A DNA stretch of 64,000 nucleotides from Thalassovita gelatinovora (GTDB lineage: Bacteria > Pseudomonadota > Alphaproteobacteria > Rhodobacterales > Rhodobacteraceae), in contig NZ_CYSA01000015.1 in NCBI RefSeq assembly GCF_001458355.1, positions 377,001 to 441,000 of the forward strand, read 5' to 3'. The notes under the pieces were generated by a model. That model saw nothing but the letters and a program-made list of their open reading frames with translations, did no database searches and had not been told where the DNA came from. A program made the translations under genes and the position numbers. Of the stretch, positions 27,490-36,260 are shown piece by piece. Position 1 is the stretch's first letter. Every line of letters begins with the position of its first letter.

Positions 27490-27769
27490 TGACGCGACGC
27501 TTCCCTGTTCACGCTTTTGTGGAAAACGTTTCTCGCCTGTCCGGCGCGGCTTCGGTGCCAATTTGGACCGGAGCAAGGTCACAACCACAAAACGAGGATA
27601 GTTCTTTGAAGCTCAAGGCAGGTCTCTCGACTGCATGCCGTTCTTGTGGCTTGGCCGGTACCGCCAAAGCAAATGCGGAATAGCTGGCCTGTGACGAAAT
27701 ACCGTTCGAATTCTCGTTGAACATCCACACGATGTTTAGCGGCTGATTGCAACAAAGGAGACCAAAGAA

Positions 27770-28861
27770 ATGACCACTTCAATATTCAAAATGACTCTTG
27801 CCGCATCAGTGTGCCTGATGGCAACCGGCGCTGCGGCTGAGGGTGAGTTGAAACTGTTTGCATGGCAGGACTTGTTCTCGCCCGAACTCATCGCAGAATT
27901 CGAAGACAAGACCGGCTACAAGGTAACCTATGACAGCTACGACAGCGACGAGACACTGGAAACACGGCTGCTGACGGGTGACACGGGCTATGACGTAATC
28001 GTGCCCTCGGCCACGCCGTTTCTAGCGCGCCAAATCAAGGCGGGTGCGGTCGAAAAGATCGACAAAACGCTTGTCCCCAACTTTGATAATCAGGATCAGA
28101 ACCTGCTGAGATTGATGGCGCGGGCAGACCCCGGTTTGGAATACGCCGTGATCGGCGGCTGGGGCACCACTGGCATGGGGTTGAACGTTACCAAAGTGCG
28201 GGAGTTGCTGCCTGATGCCCCGCTTGACAGCTATGATCTGATCTTTAAGCCTGAATATGCCAGCAAGCTGTCAGAATGCGGGGTGTCCTTAGTCGATTCT
28301 GCCACGGATGTGGTCCCGATTGCGTTGAACTATCTGGGGCTAGACCCGGAATCACAGGATCCTGCCGATCTGAACAAGGCGATGGAACTGCTGGACGGAA
28401 TTCGCCCTTATGTGGAATTCGACAAGGGCCGGATGATGACCGATACTGCTCAGGGCAACATTTGCGCCTCTATCGCTTGGTCCGGTGATATCGTCGTGGC
28501 TGGACTGCGTGCCGCCGAAGCAGGTCAAACCGACGAGATCCGCTATGTTATGCCCAAGGAAGGCACCATGGCTTGGTTCACGGCAATTGCCATCCCGCGC
28601 AATGCACCCAACCCCGACGCCGCCAATGCTTTCTTGGACTTTACACTGGAACCGTCAGTGGCCGCGCGGATGACCCTGAACCTTGGATATGCCAACGGTG
28701 TTCCGGCCTCTCGTGATATGCTGCCGCCGGAAATGGCGGCAAGCGAGGTTGTGTTCCCGTCCGAAGATGTTCTCAGGACGCTGTTCGTCGCGGGGGCCGT
28801 CGAAGACACCCTGACCCGTCAGCGCAACCGCGCTTGGACCAAATTCCGCTCCGGTGAATAA
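27770..28861 (+). CDS. ABC transporter substrate-binding protein (PotF/PotD-like)
   Basis: 363 residues with a signal peptide cut after A23 (LMATGAAA). The mature part begins ELKLFAWQDLFSPELI and continues with YKVTYDSYDSDETLETRLL and GYDVIVPS, the standard start of the PotF/PotD family of periplasmic polyamine-binding proteins. Later blocks (VPIALNYLGLDPES, SIAWSGDIVVAG, GTMAWFTAIAIPRNAPNPD) fit as well. AAAGGAGA lies before the ATG. It would deliver substrate to the PotB/PotC-like permeases. The ligand may be a polyamine, or an N-substituted amine acted on by the neighbouring amidohydrolase. Confidence 0.93.
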   Translation: MTTSIFKMTLAASVCLMATGAAAEGELKLFAWQDLFSPELIAEFEDKTGYKVTYDSYDSDETLETRLLTGDTGYDVIVPSATPFLARQIKAGAVEKIDKTLVPNFDNQDQNLLRLMARADPGLEYAVIGGWGTTGMGLNVTKVRELLPDAPLDSYDLIFKPEYASKLSECGVSLVDSATDVVPIALNYLGLDPESQDPADLNKAMELLDGIRPYVEFDKGRMMTDTAQGNICASIAWSGDIVVAGLRAAEAGQTDEIRYVMPKEGTMAWFTAIAIPRNAPNPDAANAFLDFTLEPSVAARMTLNLGYANGVPASRDMLPPEMAASEVVFPSEDVLRTLFVAGAVEDTLTRQRNRAWTKFRSGE

Positions 28862-28866
28862 TTGAA

Positions 28867-28900
28867 GCGGCCCCGGGTTTCCTCGCCCGCTCGGGGTCGC
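28867..28900 (+). terminator. Possible hairpin terminator after the importer operon
   Basis: GCGGCCCCG (28867-28875) can pair with CGGGGTCGC (28892-28900), 9 pairs with one G-T, 5 bases after the binding-protein stop. It lacks a T-run, so it may be a protecting 3' hairpin or a weak terminator. Confidence 0.4.
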
Positions 28901-29008
28901 AAAATGCGGGTGCAATCCTTAGTCATGGAAAGAAATGGCAACCGCTAGAACCGCGAAACCACCTTGTCCATCAAGGGCATACTTTGTTTTTCTGGCTCGA
29001 GAGTGAAT

Positions 29009-29085
29009 TGGTGACCCCGGCAGGATTCGAACCTGCAACCTGCCCCTTAGGAGGGGGCTGCTCTATCCAGTTGAGCCACGGGGCC
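29009..29085 (-). tRNA. tRNA-Arg (anticodon CCT)
   Basis: The reverse strand folds as a complete cloverleaf of 77 bases with an encoded CCA end. The acceptor stem GGCCCCG pairs with CGGGGTC (one G-T), the D-stem is GCTC/GAGC, and the anticodon stem GCCCC/GGGGC encloses loop CTCCTAA with anticodon CCT. The T-arm is GCAGG/CCTGC around TTCGAAT. It reads AGG codons as arginine. It lies between the importer operon and a LacI-type regulator, with no integrase or repeated tRNA end nearby. Confidence 0.95.
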
Positions 29086-29179
29086 GCGCCCGATTGTCTT
29101 AGCCCGGCGGGATGGCTTGAACAAGTCCCGTGGTTCACGCTACCATTTACAAACCCTCGATAATTTCAGGACACCGGAT

Positions 29180-30205
29180 TTGAGCCGCACTAACACCCGC
29201 CCGTTAACCCTGCGCGATGTTTCCGAAGCATCGGGCGTTTCGGAAATGACCGTCAGTCGGGTGTTGCGCAATCGCAGCGATGTGTCCGAAGCAACACGGG
29301 CAAAGGTTCTGAAAGCCGCGAAACAACTGGGGTATGTGCCCAACAAGATCGCCGGTGCGCTGGCCAGTCAGCGGGTCAATCTGATCGCCGTGATTATCCC
29401 GTCGCTGTCCAACATGGTGTTCCCGGAAGTGATGACCGGGATCAGCAAGGTTCTGGAAGAAACCGACTTGCAGCCGGTTGTCGGCGTGACCGATTACCTT
29501 CCCGAAAAGGAAGAAAAGGTGCTTTACGAAATGCTGTCCTGGCGCCCCTCGGGGGTGATCATCGCCGGGTTGGAACATTCCGACGCTTCGCGCGCCATGT
29601 TGCGGGCAGCAGGGATTCCAGTGGTCGAAATCATGGATGTCGATGGCGATCCGGTCGACGCTACGGTCGGTATTTCACATCGTCGTGCCGGTAAGGAAAT
29701 GGGCCAGGCGATTCTCAAAGCCGGGTATAAGCGCATTGGCTTCATGGGCACCAAGATGCCGCTGGACCATCGCGCCCGCAAACGGTTCGAAGGCCTGACC
29801 CAGGCTTTGGCCAAGGGTGGGATCGAAGTGGCGGATCAGGAATTCTATTCCGGTGGATCGGCCTTGGCCAAGGGACGGGAAATGACGGCCGCCATGATGG
29901 AACGGACACCGGACCTGGATTTCCTATATTACTCCAACGACATGATCGGCGCTGGCGGGCTGCTTTATCTGATTGAAAAGGGGTATGACATCCCGACACA
30001 GATCGGGTTGGCCGGGTTCAATGGGGTCGAACTTTTGCAAGGTCTGCCGATGCAACTGGCAACCATGGACGCCTGCCGGCAGGAAATCGGCCGCAAGGCT
30101 GCGGAAATCGTCGTGGCGCGCACGGAAAACCCCGATATCGACATTGCTGATCGGATCGAATTAACGCCAACCATCAGCTACGGCGATACGCTGTCCAAAG
30201 CGTGA
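29180..30205 (+). CDS. LacI-family transcriptional regulator (GntR/gluconate-repressor-like)
   Basis: Start taken at TTG 29180 (341 residues), because the family helix-turn-helix usually starts within about 10 residues of the N-terminus and AGGA lies about 9 bases upstream. A TTG at 29117 would add 21 residues. The helix-turn-helix is at about 10-31 (TLRDVSEASGVSEMTVSRVL), followed by the hinge (KQLGYVPNKIAGALAS). The rest is a periplasmic-binding-protein-like sugar-sensing domain starting LIAVIIPSLSNMVFPEV, closest in feel to gluconate-type repressors. No sugar genes are adjacent, so the target is unknown. It is convergent with the next gene, with stops touching. Confidence 0.88.
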   Translation: MSRTNTRPLTLRDVSEASGVSEMTVSRVLRNRSDVSEATRAKVLKAAKQLGYVPNKIAGALASQRVNLIAVIIPSLSNMVFPEVMTGISKVLEETDLQPVVGVTDYLPEKEEKVLYEMLSWRPSGVIIAGLEHSDASRAMLRAAGIPVVEIMDVDGDPVDATVGISHRRAGKEMGQAILKAGYKRIGFMGTKMPLDHRARKRFEGLTQALAKGGIEVADQEFYSGGSALAKGREMTAAMMERTPDLDFLYYSNDMIGAGGLLYLIEKGYDIPTQIGLAGFNGVELLQGLPMQLATMDACRQEIGRKAAEIVVARTENPDIDIADRIELTPTISYGDTLSKA

Positions 30206-30910
30206 TCAAATCATCCTGATCACATCTTTATCAACCGCCAGCATATAGCCCTTGCGGGCGATATTCTTGACCAGAAGCTCGCTAACCATCTGATTGCCCA
30301 GCGTATCCCGCAACCGCTTGATCCGGGTGGCACCTGCGGCTTCTTCGCAATTTTCACTGCTGCGGCCTGACACCATTGCTTCGATTTCGGCCCCCGACAA
30401 CACGTCTTCGTCCATCCGCGCTTCGGCTAGGACCGACAGGGTTTCCATCGCCGCTGCAGTCAGCTTGAAACCCATGTTGTTCAGATAAACGGTATTTTCA
30501 TCCCGGCTGATCAGCAGTGACGACACCTGAATCCCGGCCTGTTCGATCTGCATCATGCGCCGGTTCAAAGCCACCAGCATGACCAGAAACACCAATGCCG
30601 CGATCACCATCGCCGTAGCAAAAATCAACAACACGAATATCACCATCCGGTAACTGGTCAGTGTATCGGCAAAGGCCGTGCCCGATTGGGCCAGAATTTC
30701 AAGCAACTTGATTTCGGCCGCCGAGGTCAGATCGTCATTTTCGATGAACAATCGCTCCACCCGCGCATTGAATGCATTCGCATCGGGCAGGGTGAAATAC
30801 AGCACCATTGCAGCCGCCAACAAAATTCCAACGATGATCGCTATCCCTAGGACGACGAACCGCGATCCAGACCGGCGCAAATCAGAAGCGGAGGAAATAG
30901 ACACCGGCAC
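30206..30910 (-). CDS. Membrane protein with C-terminal winged-helix DNA-binding domain
   Basis: 234 residues. Two membrane helices lie at about 17-41 and 88-115, with a roughly 45-residue loop between them that would be periplasmic. The cytoplasmic C-terminus (about 125-234) ends with ATRIKRLRDTLGNQMVSELL and NIARKGYML, the pattern of the OmpR/ToxR-type winged helix (RIKxLRxxL ... RGxGYxL). This would be a membrane-bound transcription factor, but with the DNA-binding domain after the membrane part, unlike ToxR/CadC, where it comes first. Its gene overlaps the end of the small exported-protein gene by 29 bases, so both are one operon. Family name unknown to me. Confidence 0.68.
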   Translation of the reverse strand: MPVSISSASDLRRSGSRFVVLGIAIIVGILLAAAMVLYFTLPDANAFNARVERLFIENDDLTSAAEIKLLEILAQSGTAFADTLTSYRMVIFVLLIFATAMVIAALVFLVMLVALNRRMMQIEQAGIQVSSLLISRDENTVYLNNMGFKLTAAAMETLSVLAEARMDEDVLSGAEIEAMVSGRSSENCEEAAGATRIKRLRDTLGNQMVSELLVKNIARKGYMLAVDKDVIRMI

Positions 30911-31175
30911 TGCCCCTCCTTTCTTCCAAACCTTCAGGCCCGAACACCGACAGGATATTCAGCAAAATCCAGCCCTCCGCCGTCAGTCGGGATTTCAATT
31001 CGGATGTCGCACTGGATTTGCTGCAGGTTCCGGTAATCTGCGCCACACCATAGTGCAGGCGCAGCGGCGCATCCTGTTTGGCCTTGTAGTCGGCGTAACA
31101 TTCCGTCTGCGCCAAGACCGGTGATCCCAGCGCGATGGTCAGTGCGATCAGTGATGTAACGACTATGTTTTTCAT
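30882..31175 (-). CDS. Small exported protein of unknown function
   Basis: 97 residues from the ATG at 31175. A GTG/ATG-rich extension of 6 residues (ATG at 31193) is the alternative start. A signal peptide covers residues 1-22 (VVTSLIALTIALGSPVLA, then QTECYADY). Two cysteines remain in the mature protein (C26 and C51), which could form a disulfide in the periplasm. I recognise no domain. The gene is the first of a two-gene operon with the membrane-bound winged-helix protein and is divergent from another exported protein across a promoter region with two palindromes. Confidence 0.6.
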   Translation of the reverse strand: MKNIVVTSLIALTIALGSPVLAQTECYADYKAKQDAPLRLHYGVAQITGTCSKSSATSELKSRLTAEGWILLNILSVFGPEGLEERRGSAGVYFLRF

Positions 31176-31202
31176 GCCGGTCACAATGCGCATGACCACG
31201 CC

Positions 31203-31249
31203 GTTATTCAATAACCAAGCAGGTTTACGCGCGGTGTTATCCGATAACA
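31203..31249. promoter_or_regulatory. Two related palindromic operators in a divergent promoter region
   Basis: GTTATT-C-AATAAC (31203-31215) and TGTTATC-C-GATAACA (31235-31249) are both exact palindromes around one central C, sharing the pattern GTTATY-C-RATAAC. Their centres are 33 bases apart, about three helix turns. They lie between the exported 97-residue protein (start 31175) and the exported 164-residue protein (start 31359). Two matched sites on one face of the helix suggest cooperative binding of a dimeric regulator. Confidence 0.6.
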
Positions 31250-31358
31250 GGCTGGCGCTATTGCCTGTCAGCCGGAATCGACCGGATCGTGGAATTGCAA
31301 GGTTCGCGGCCCCCTTGGCCCCGGATCGGACCGAAACCCACATATCCAAGGAAACCCC

Positions 31359-31853
31359 ATGTCCCGTAAATTCATTGCCACCATCCTGACGGCTTCGCTG
31401 GCGCTCACTTCGTTCACCGCCGTACCGGCGCGCGCCAGTGACCGCGATTTGGTGCAGTTTCTGGCCGGTGCCACCGCGCTTATCATCATCGGCTCGGCGC
31501 TGAGCGATTCGAATCGCCATACCACGGCAACCCAGCAACAGCCGCGCAATCAGGACCGTTACCGCCAGCAAGAAAATCGTCGCCATGAAGAAGATCGCCG
31601 TCGTCACGATGATTGGCGGTCGCCCGATCGCGGTCGCCGCGTCGCTGCCCTGCCCGGGGGCTGCTTGATCCAAGCGAATACCCAATATGGGCGCCAACGC
31701 GTGTTCGGCGCCCGCTGCCTAGAAGTGCATTATAGTCAAGCCAACCGTTTGCCAGATACGTGCCGCACACGAATCTCGGATCGCGATGGCCGTCGTCCCG
31801 GTTATCTGGCCAGTTGCCTGGCGCAGCGCGGCTTTCGTGTGAGACAGAACTGA
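31359..31853 (+). CDS. Exported protein of unknown function, Arg/Gln/His-rich centre
   Basis: 164 residues. A signal peptide ends near residue 26 (LTSFTAVPARA). A second hydrophobic stretch, LVQFLAGATALIIIGSAL at about 31-48, may anchor the protein. Residues 52-95 are very polar (QQQPRNQDRYRQQENRRHEE, then DRRRHDD). The C-terminal 65 residues have four cysteines (CLIQ, RCLEV, DTCRTR, SCLAQ), enough for two disulfides. I recognise no named domain. The coding assignment rests on the signal peptide, ribosome-binding AAGGAA before the ATG and the patterned cysteines. Confidence 0.68.
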   Translation: MSRKFIATILTASLALTSFTAVPARASDRDLVQFLAGATALIIIGSALSDSNRHTTATQQQPRNQDRYRQQENRRHEEDRRRHDDWRSPDRGRRVAALPGGCLIQANTQYGRQRVFGARCLEVHYSQANRLPDTCRTRISDRDGRRPGYLASCLAQRGFRVRQN

Positions 31854-31922
31854 CGATCACGATCCGCCCCCCGTGACAAACCGGCTTGCAAAACCCCACG
31901 GATCGGGCTTTCTGCATTGGGT

Positions 31923-32540
31923 ATGAGCAAACCGGATTACACATTCGAACACTCGGCGCACGCGCAAGGCTACTTGCGCGTCGCTGGCGTTGACGAGGTC
32001 GGGCGCGGCCCTTTAGCCGGACCGGTGACTGCCGCAGCGGTGGTGCTGAACCCTGATCATATTCCTGAGGGGCTGAATGATTCCAAGAAGTTGACGGCAA
32101 AAAAGCGGCAGGCCCTGCTGGAACAGCTACTGAAACATGCCGATGTCTCGGTCGCCCATGTCAGCGTTGAAGAAATCGACCAGCACAACATTTTGCGCGC
32201 CAGTCACATCGCGATGGATCGCGCCCTGAACGGGTTGATCATCCGGCCCGATTTCGCCCTGATCGACGGCAATATGATCCCGCGCGGGCTGAACATTCCG
32301 GCCCAGCCCATCATCAAGGGCGATGCGCTTTCACTGTCGATTGCAGCGGCTTCAATTGCGGCGAAAATAAGGCGCGACAAGGTGATGTGGGATTTGGCGC
32401 AACAGTTCCCCGGTTATGGATGGGAAACAAATGCCGGATATCCAACCAAAGCGCATCGTGAAGCATTGCGAAATCTGGGAGTGACCCCACATCATAGGCG
32501 TTCTTTCAAACCAGTACACAATATCTTGTATCAAGAGTAA
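31923..32540 (+). CDS. rnhB: Ribonuclease HII
   Basis: 205 residues from the ATG at 31923. A TTG two codons earlier is less likely. The active-site start RVAGVDEVGRGPLAGPV holds D24 and E25, and later blocks LNDSKKLTAKKR, FALIDGN and the C-terminal GYPTKAHREALRNLGVTPHHR are all RNase HII signatures. The enzyme removes RNA, including single ribonucleotides, from DNA hybrids. It lies directly before ccrM in the same direction, an order common in alphaproteobacteria. Confidence 0.97.
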   Translation: MSKPDYTFEHSAHAQGYLRVAGVDEVGRGPLAGPVTAAAVVLNPDHIPEGLNDSKKLTAKKRQALLEQLLKHADVSVAHVSVEEIDQHNILRASHIAMDRALNGLIIRPDFALIDGNMIPRGLNIPAQPIIKGDALSLSIAAASIAAKIRRDKVMWDLAQQFPGYGWETNAGYPTKAHREALRNLGVTPHHRRSFKPVHNILYQE

Positions 32541-32553
32541 ATCGTAACCTACT

Positions 32554-32592
32554 GATTCAATAAAGAAATTGACCCGGAATCCGGTTTGACTC
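32554..32592. promoter_or_regulatory. Three GANTC methylation sites in the ccrM leader
   Basis: GATTC at 32554-32558, GAATC at 32577-32581 and GACTC at 32588-32592 all fit GANTC, the target of CcrM itself. They lie 54-92 bases before the ccrM start, in a 105-base gap. In Caulobacter the ccrM promoter region also carries such sites and is turned down when fully methylated. The same feedback is plausible here. Confidence 0.6.
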
Positions 32593-32606
32593 ATCTTTGT
32601 CCCTAA

Positions 32607-33749
<1,143 letters not shown>

Positions 33750-33809
33750 ACCACATCCCAAACAATCAGTTACCGCCGGCACCCGTGGCCTGACACGGGG
33801 TGCCTTCCT

Positions 33810-33836
33810 GCCCCGCCCTCTCGGCGGGGCTTTTTT
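33810..33836 (+). terminator. Rho-independent terminator after ccrM
   Basis: GCCCCGCC (33810-33817) pairs with GGCGGGGC (33823-33830) over a 5-base loop, followed by six T (33831-33836). It lies 61 bases after the ccrM stop. A smaller hairpin, CCCGTG/CACGGG (33782-33799), lies just before it. Confidence 0.9.
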
Positions 33837-33935
33837 ATCGGCGATTGGGGGCGCTTCCCCCGGAGTATTTCTGGAAAGCTGAAAGCCGGTTCTTCTTGGA
33901 AAAAACAGCCACACCGCAGGCAGGTTCGAGATTTT

Positions 33936-35072
33936 TCAGAGTCGCGGCAACGGTAAAGTTCCGTTTTTGTAAGGCGTCCAATCCTCGATCTCGGGATAGA
34001 ATTTGCGCCGCCAGTCCCGCACCCGCGGGTTCATCCGCCGCCGCCATAGCGGCGGGATCATTGCCACCAGCGCCATCAGCGGATAGCCATAAGGCAGCTG
34101 CGGCGCCTCTGCCGCGTCGTAATTTTGCAGCAAAGGAAACCGGCGATCGGGTTTGTAATGGTGATCGGAATGGCGCTGCAGATTGATCAACAGCCAGTTC
34201 GTTGCCTTATGCGCCGCATTCCAACTGTGATGCGGTTTGACATGTTCGTATTTACCCCCGCCCAGATGTTTCCGCGTCAGCCCGTAATGTTCCACATAAT
34301 TGGTTAGCTCCAACTGCCAAACCGCGCTGAGGGCCTGAACCGCGAACAAGAACAACCCTTCCCAGCCGCCCACGACAACCGCCAGAACAACAGCGGCAAG
34401 TTGAAGTGCACCATACCGCCAGAACGGGTTCGATCCGTGCAACACCGGTAGTTTGCGGCGCTCCAGCATCGCCCGTTCCGCCGCCCAGGCCGATTTCGGA
34501 CAGTCCCGTAGCACCCGGACAAAATAGCGGTGAAACCCTTCGTTATAACGCGCCGTTACCGCATCGCGGGGCGTTCCGACATGGCGGTGATGCACCAGCA
34601 GATGTTCCGAGCGGAAATGCGAATAGAGAACTGTTGCCAGCAACAAATCACCCAGCCAGCGTTCCAGCCTGTTTTTCTGATGCATCAATTCATGGCTGTA
34701 AACGATCCCGACAGTCCCCGAAATCACCCCGACCCCGAAAAACAGAACCAGCTTTTCGACCAGCCCCAGATGATCCGCCCGGGTGGCATAGAAAATCATC
34801 CCGTAGACTGTGGTGAACTGGATCGGAAACCAGATCATCGTGATCAACCGATACCAGACCAAATCGGCATCCGGTGTGTTCGGGTCGGCGTTTTCTTGAT
34901 TGAGTCCCAAGATCGCGTCAAGCAGCGTGAACAACCACCATGCCCAAAGCGGCAGCAGGATGGTCCAGCCGCCGCCCATTCCGGCACTGAACATCGCGAC
35001 AGGTATCAGGCTCAACGACAACCAGAATGGCGCGGCATTGCGGAAAGCGCGCAGTTTTGTTGCGGGGATCAT
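33936..35072 (-). CDS. alkB: Alkane 1-monooxygenase (AlkB-type membrane di-iron hydroxylase)
   Basis: 378 residues with several membrane helices and the histidine motifs of AlkB: HELMH at 127-131, EHLLVHHRHVGTP from residue 156, NYVEHYG at 258-264 and LQRHSDHH at 298-305. NYVEHYGL is the motif specific to alkane hydroxylases within the fatty-acid-desaturase superfamily. The enzyme hydroxylates the terminal carbon of medium-chain alkanes or similar hydrophobic chains in the inner membrane and needs rubredoxin as electron donor. No rubredoxin or reductase gene is in the window, so the donor is encoded elsewhere. Confidence 0.95.
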   Translation of the reverse strand: MIPATKLRAFRNAAPFWLSLSLIPVAMFSAGMGGGWTILLPLWAWWLFTLLDAILGLNQENADPNTPDADLVWYRLITMIWFPIQFTTVYGMIFYATRADHLGLVEKLVLFFGVGVISGTVGIVYSHELMHQKNRLERWLGDLLLATVLYSHFRSEHLLVHHRHVGTPRDAVTARYNEGFHRYFVRVLRDCPKSAWAAERAMLERRKLPVLHGSNPFWRYGALQLAAVVLAVVVGGWEGLFLFAVQALSAVWQLELTNYVEHYGLTRKHLGGGKYEHVKPHHSWNAAHKATNWLLINLQRHSDHHYKPDRRFPLLQNYDAAEAPQLPYGYPLMALVAMIPPLWRRRMNPRVRDWRRKFYPEIEDWTPYKNGTLPLPRL

Positions 35073-35111
35073 GCGGACACTCCATTCCCAGTCAAATGCA
35101 GGTTACGCGCG

Positions 35112-36188
35112 TCAGCTTTCATATTCGAACGAAGCGCGGGCAAGGTCAAATGCCTTTCGCATCACCGTGGGCAAATCCGACGGGCGGAACCGGTCATGGG
35201 GTATGAAAGCCCCCACATCCGGCTGCGCCTCGGGAGGAATTACCGCCACCCTTACTGCAAGCCGCAGATGGAAATGGGTAAAGGTATGACGCGCTTCGGC
35301 GCCCAGATCACGCCAATCGGCGGCAACCGGAGGGCTTTCTTGTGGCGGGATTTCAGCCCATTCCGATCCGGGCCATCCCAACATGCCGCCCAACAAGCCC
35401 TTGTCGGGGCGACGTTGCAACAAGAACGCCCCATCGGTGCGCCGCCCGACATAAGCAATGCCCAACCGGATTGGCTTGGGCTTCTTCGGCAGTTTCTTCG
35501 GCAACTGCTGCGCTGTCCCTTCAGAACGTGCAGCGCAGGGCGCGCGCCAAGGGCAGATGCCGCAAGCGGGCGATTTCGGGGTGCAGATCGTGGCCCCCAG
35601 ATCCATCACCGCCTGCGCGTAGTCGCCAGGTCGCTGGCGTGGTGTCAGACGGCGGGCAAATTCGATCAATTCGGGCTTGGCAGTGGGCAGCGGTAGATGC
35701 AGATCATGAAGCCGCGCCATGACACGTTCGACATTGCCGTCGACCACGGTTTCCGGCAAGTCATATGCAATCGCGGCGATCGCAGCGGCAGTATAAGGTC
35801 CGATCCCCGGCAAACCCAGCAGGCCATCGCGCGTGGTGGGAAATTGCCCACCATGATCAGCCACCACCACACGAGCGCATTTCAGCAAATTTCGGGCCCG
35901 GGCATAATATCCCAACCCCGCCCAAGCCGCCATCACGTCTTCGTCCGCTGCCGCCGCCAGTGCGGTCACCGTGGGCCAGCGCATTGTGAAACGGTGGAAA
36001 TAATCCTTCACGGCGGCAACCGTGGTCTGCTGCAACATGACCTCGGAAAGCCAGATCCGGTAAGGGTCGGGTGTGTCACCGGCACGGCGCGCCTGCGGAC
36101 CAACGCGCCAAGGCATAATCCGTGCGTTTGCATCATACCAGGCCAACAGATCCTCTGCGTTTACCGCGCCTATTCCTTCGTCACGCAA
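35112..36188 (-). CDS. mutY: A/G-specific adenine DNA glycosylase
   Basis: 358 residues. The catalytic glutamate E49 sits in LSEVMLQQT, the helix-hairpin-helix in GLPGIGPYTA, and the catalytic aspartate D150 in VVDGNVERV. The [4Fe-4S] ligands are C202, C209, C212 and C218 (C-x6-C-x2-C-x5-C). A C-terminal NUDIX-like domain (from about 240, LLGGMLGWPGSEW) recognises 8-oxoguanine. MutY removes adenine mispaired with 8-oxoguanine. It is divergent from the DUF721 gene. Confidence 0.97.
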   Translation of the reverse strand: MRDEGIGAVNAEDLLAWYDANARIMPWRVGPQARRAGDTPDPYRIWLSEVMLQQTTVAAVKDYFHRFTMRWPTVTALAAAADEDVMAAWAGLGYYARARNLLKCARVVVADHGGQFPTTRDGLLGLPGIGPYTAAAIAAIAYDLPETVVDGNVERVMARLHDLHLPLPTAKPELIEFARRLTPRQRPGDYAQAVMDLGATICTPKSPACGICPWRAPCAARSEGTAQQLPKKLPKKPKPIRLGIAYVGRRTDGAFLLQRRPDKGLLGGMLGWPGSEWAEIPPQESPPVAADWRDLGAEARHTFTHFHLRLAVRVAVIPPEAQPDVGAFIPHDRFRPSDLPTVMRKAFDLARASFEYES

Positions 36189-36260
36189 ACTTTATGCCCC
36201 GTTATGTTCTATTCGCTGGCGTCCTGCACCCGCCCTACTAAAATAGGGTCAGGATCAAGG

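Noticed and set aside
27489-27683. A 64-codon open frame beginning at the PotC-like stop (TAATG)
   Set aside because: No ribosome-binding site of its own, no recognisable motif, and it runs in a gap that more likely holds a promoter for the binding-protein gene.
29009-29179. Integration site at the tRNA-Arg gene
   Set aside because: No integrase gene, no repeat of the tRNA 3' end, and ordinary chromosomal genes on both sides.
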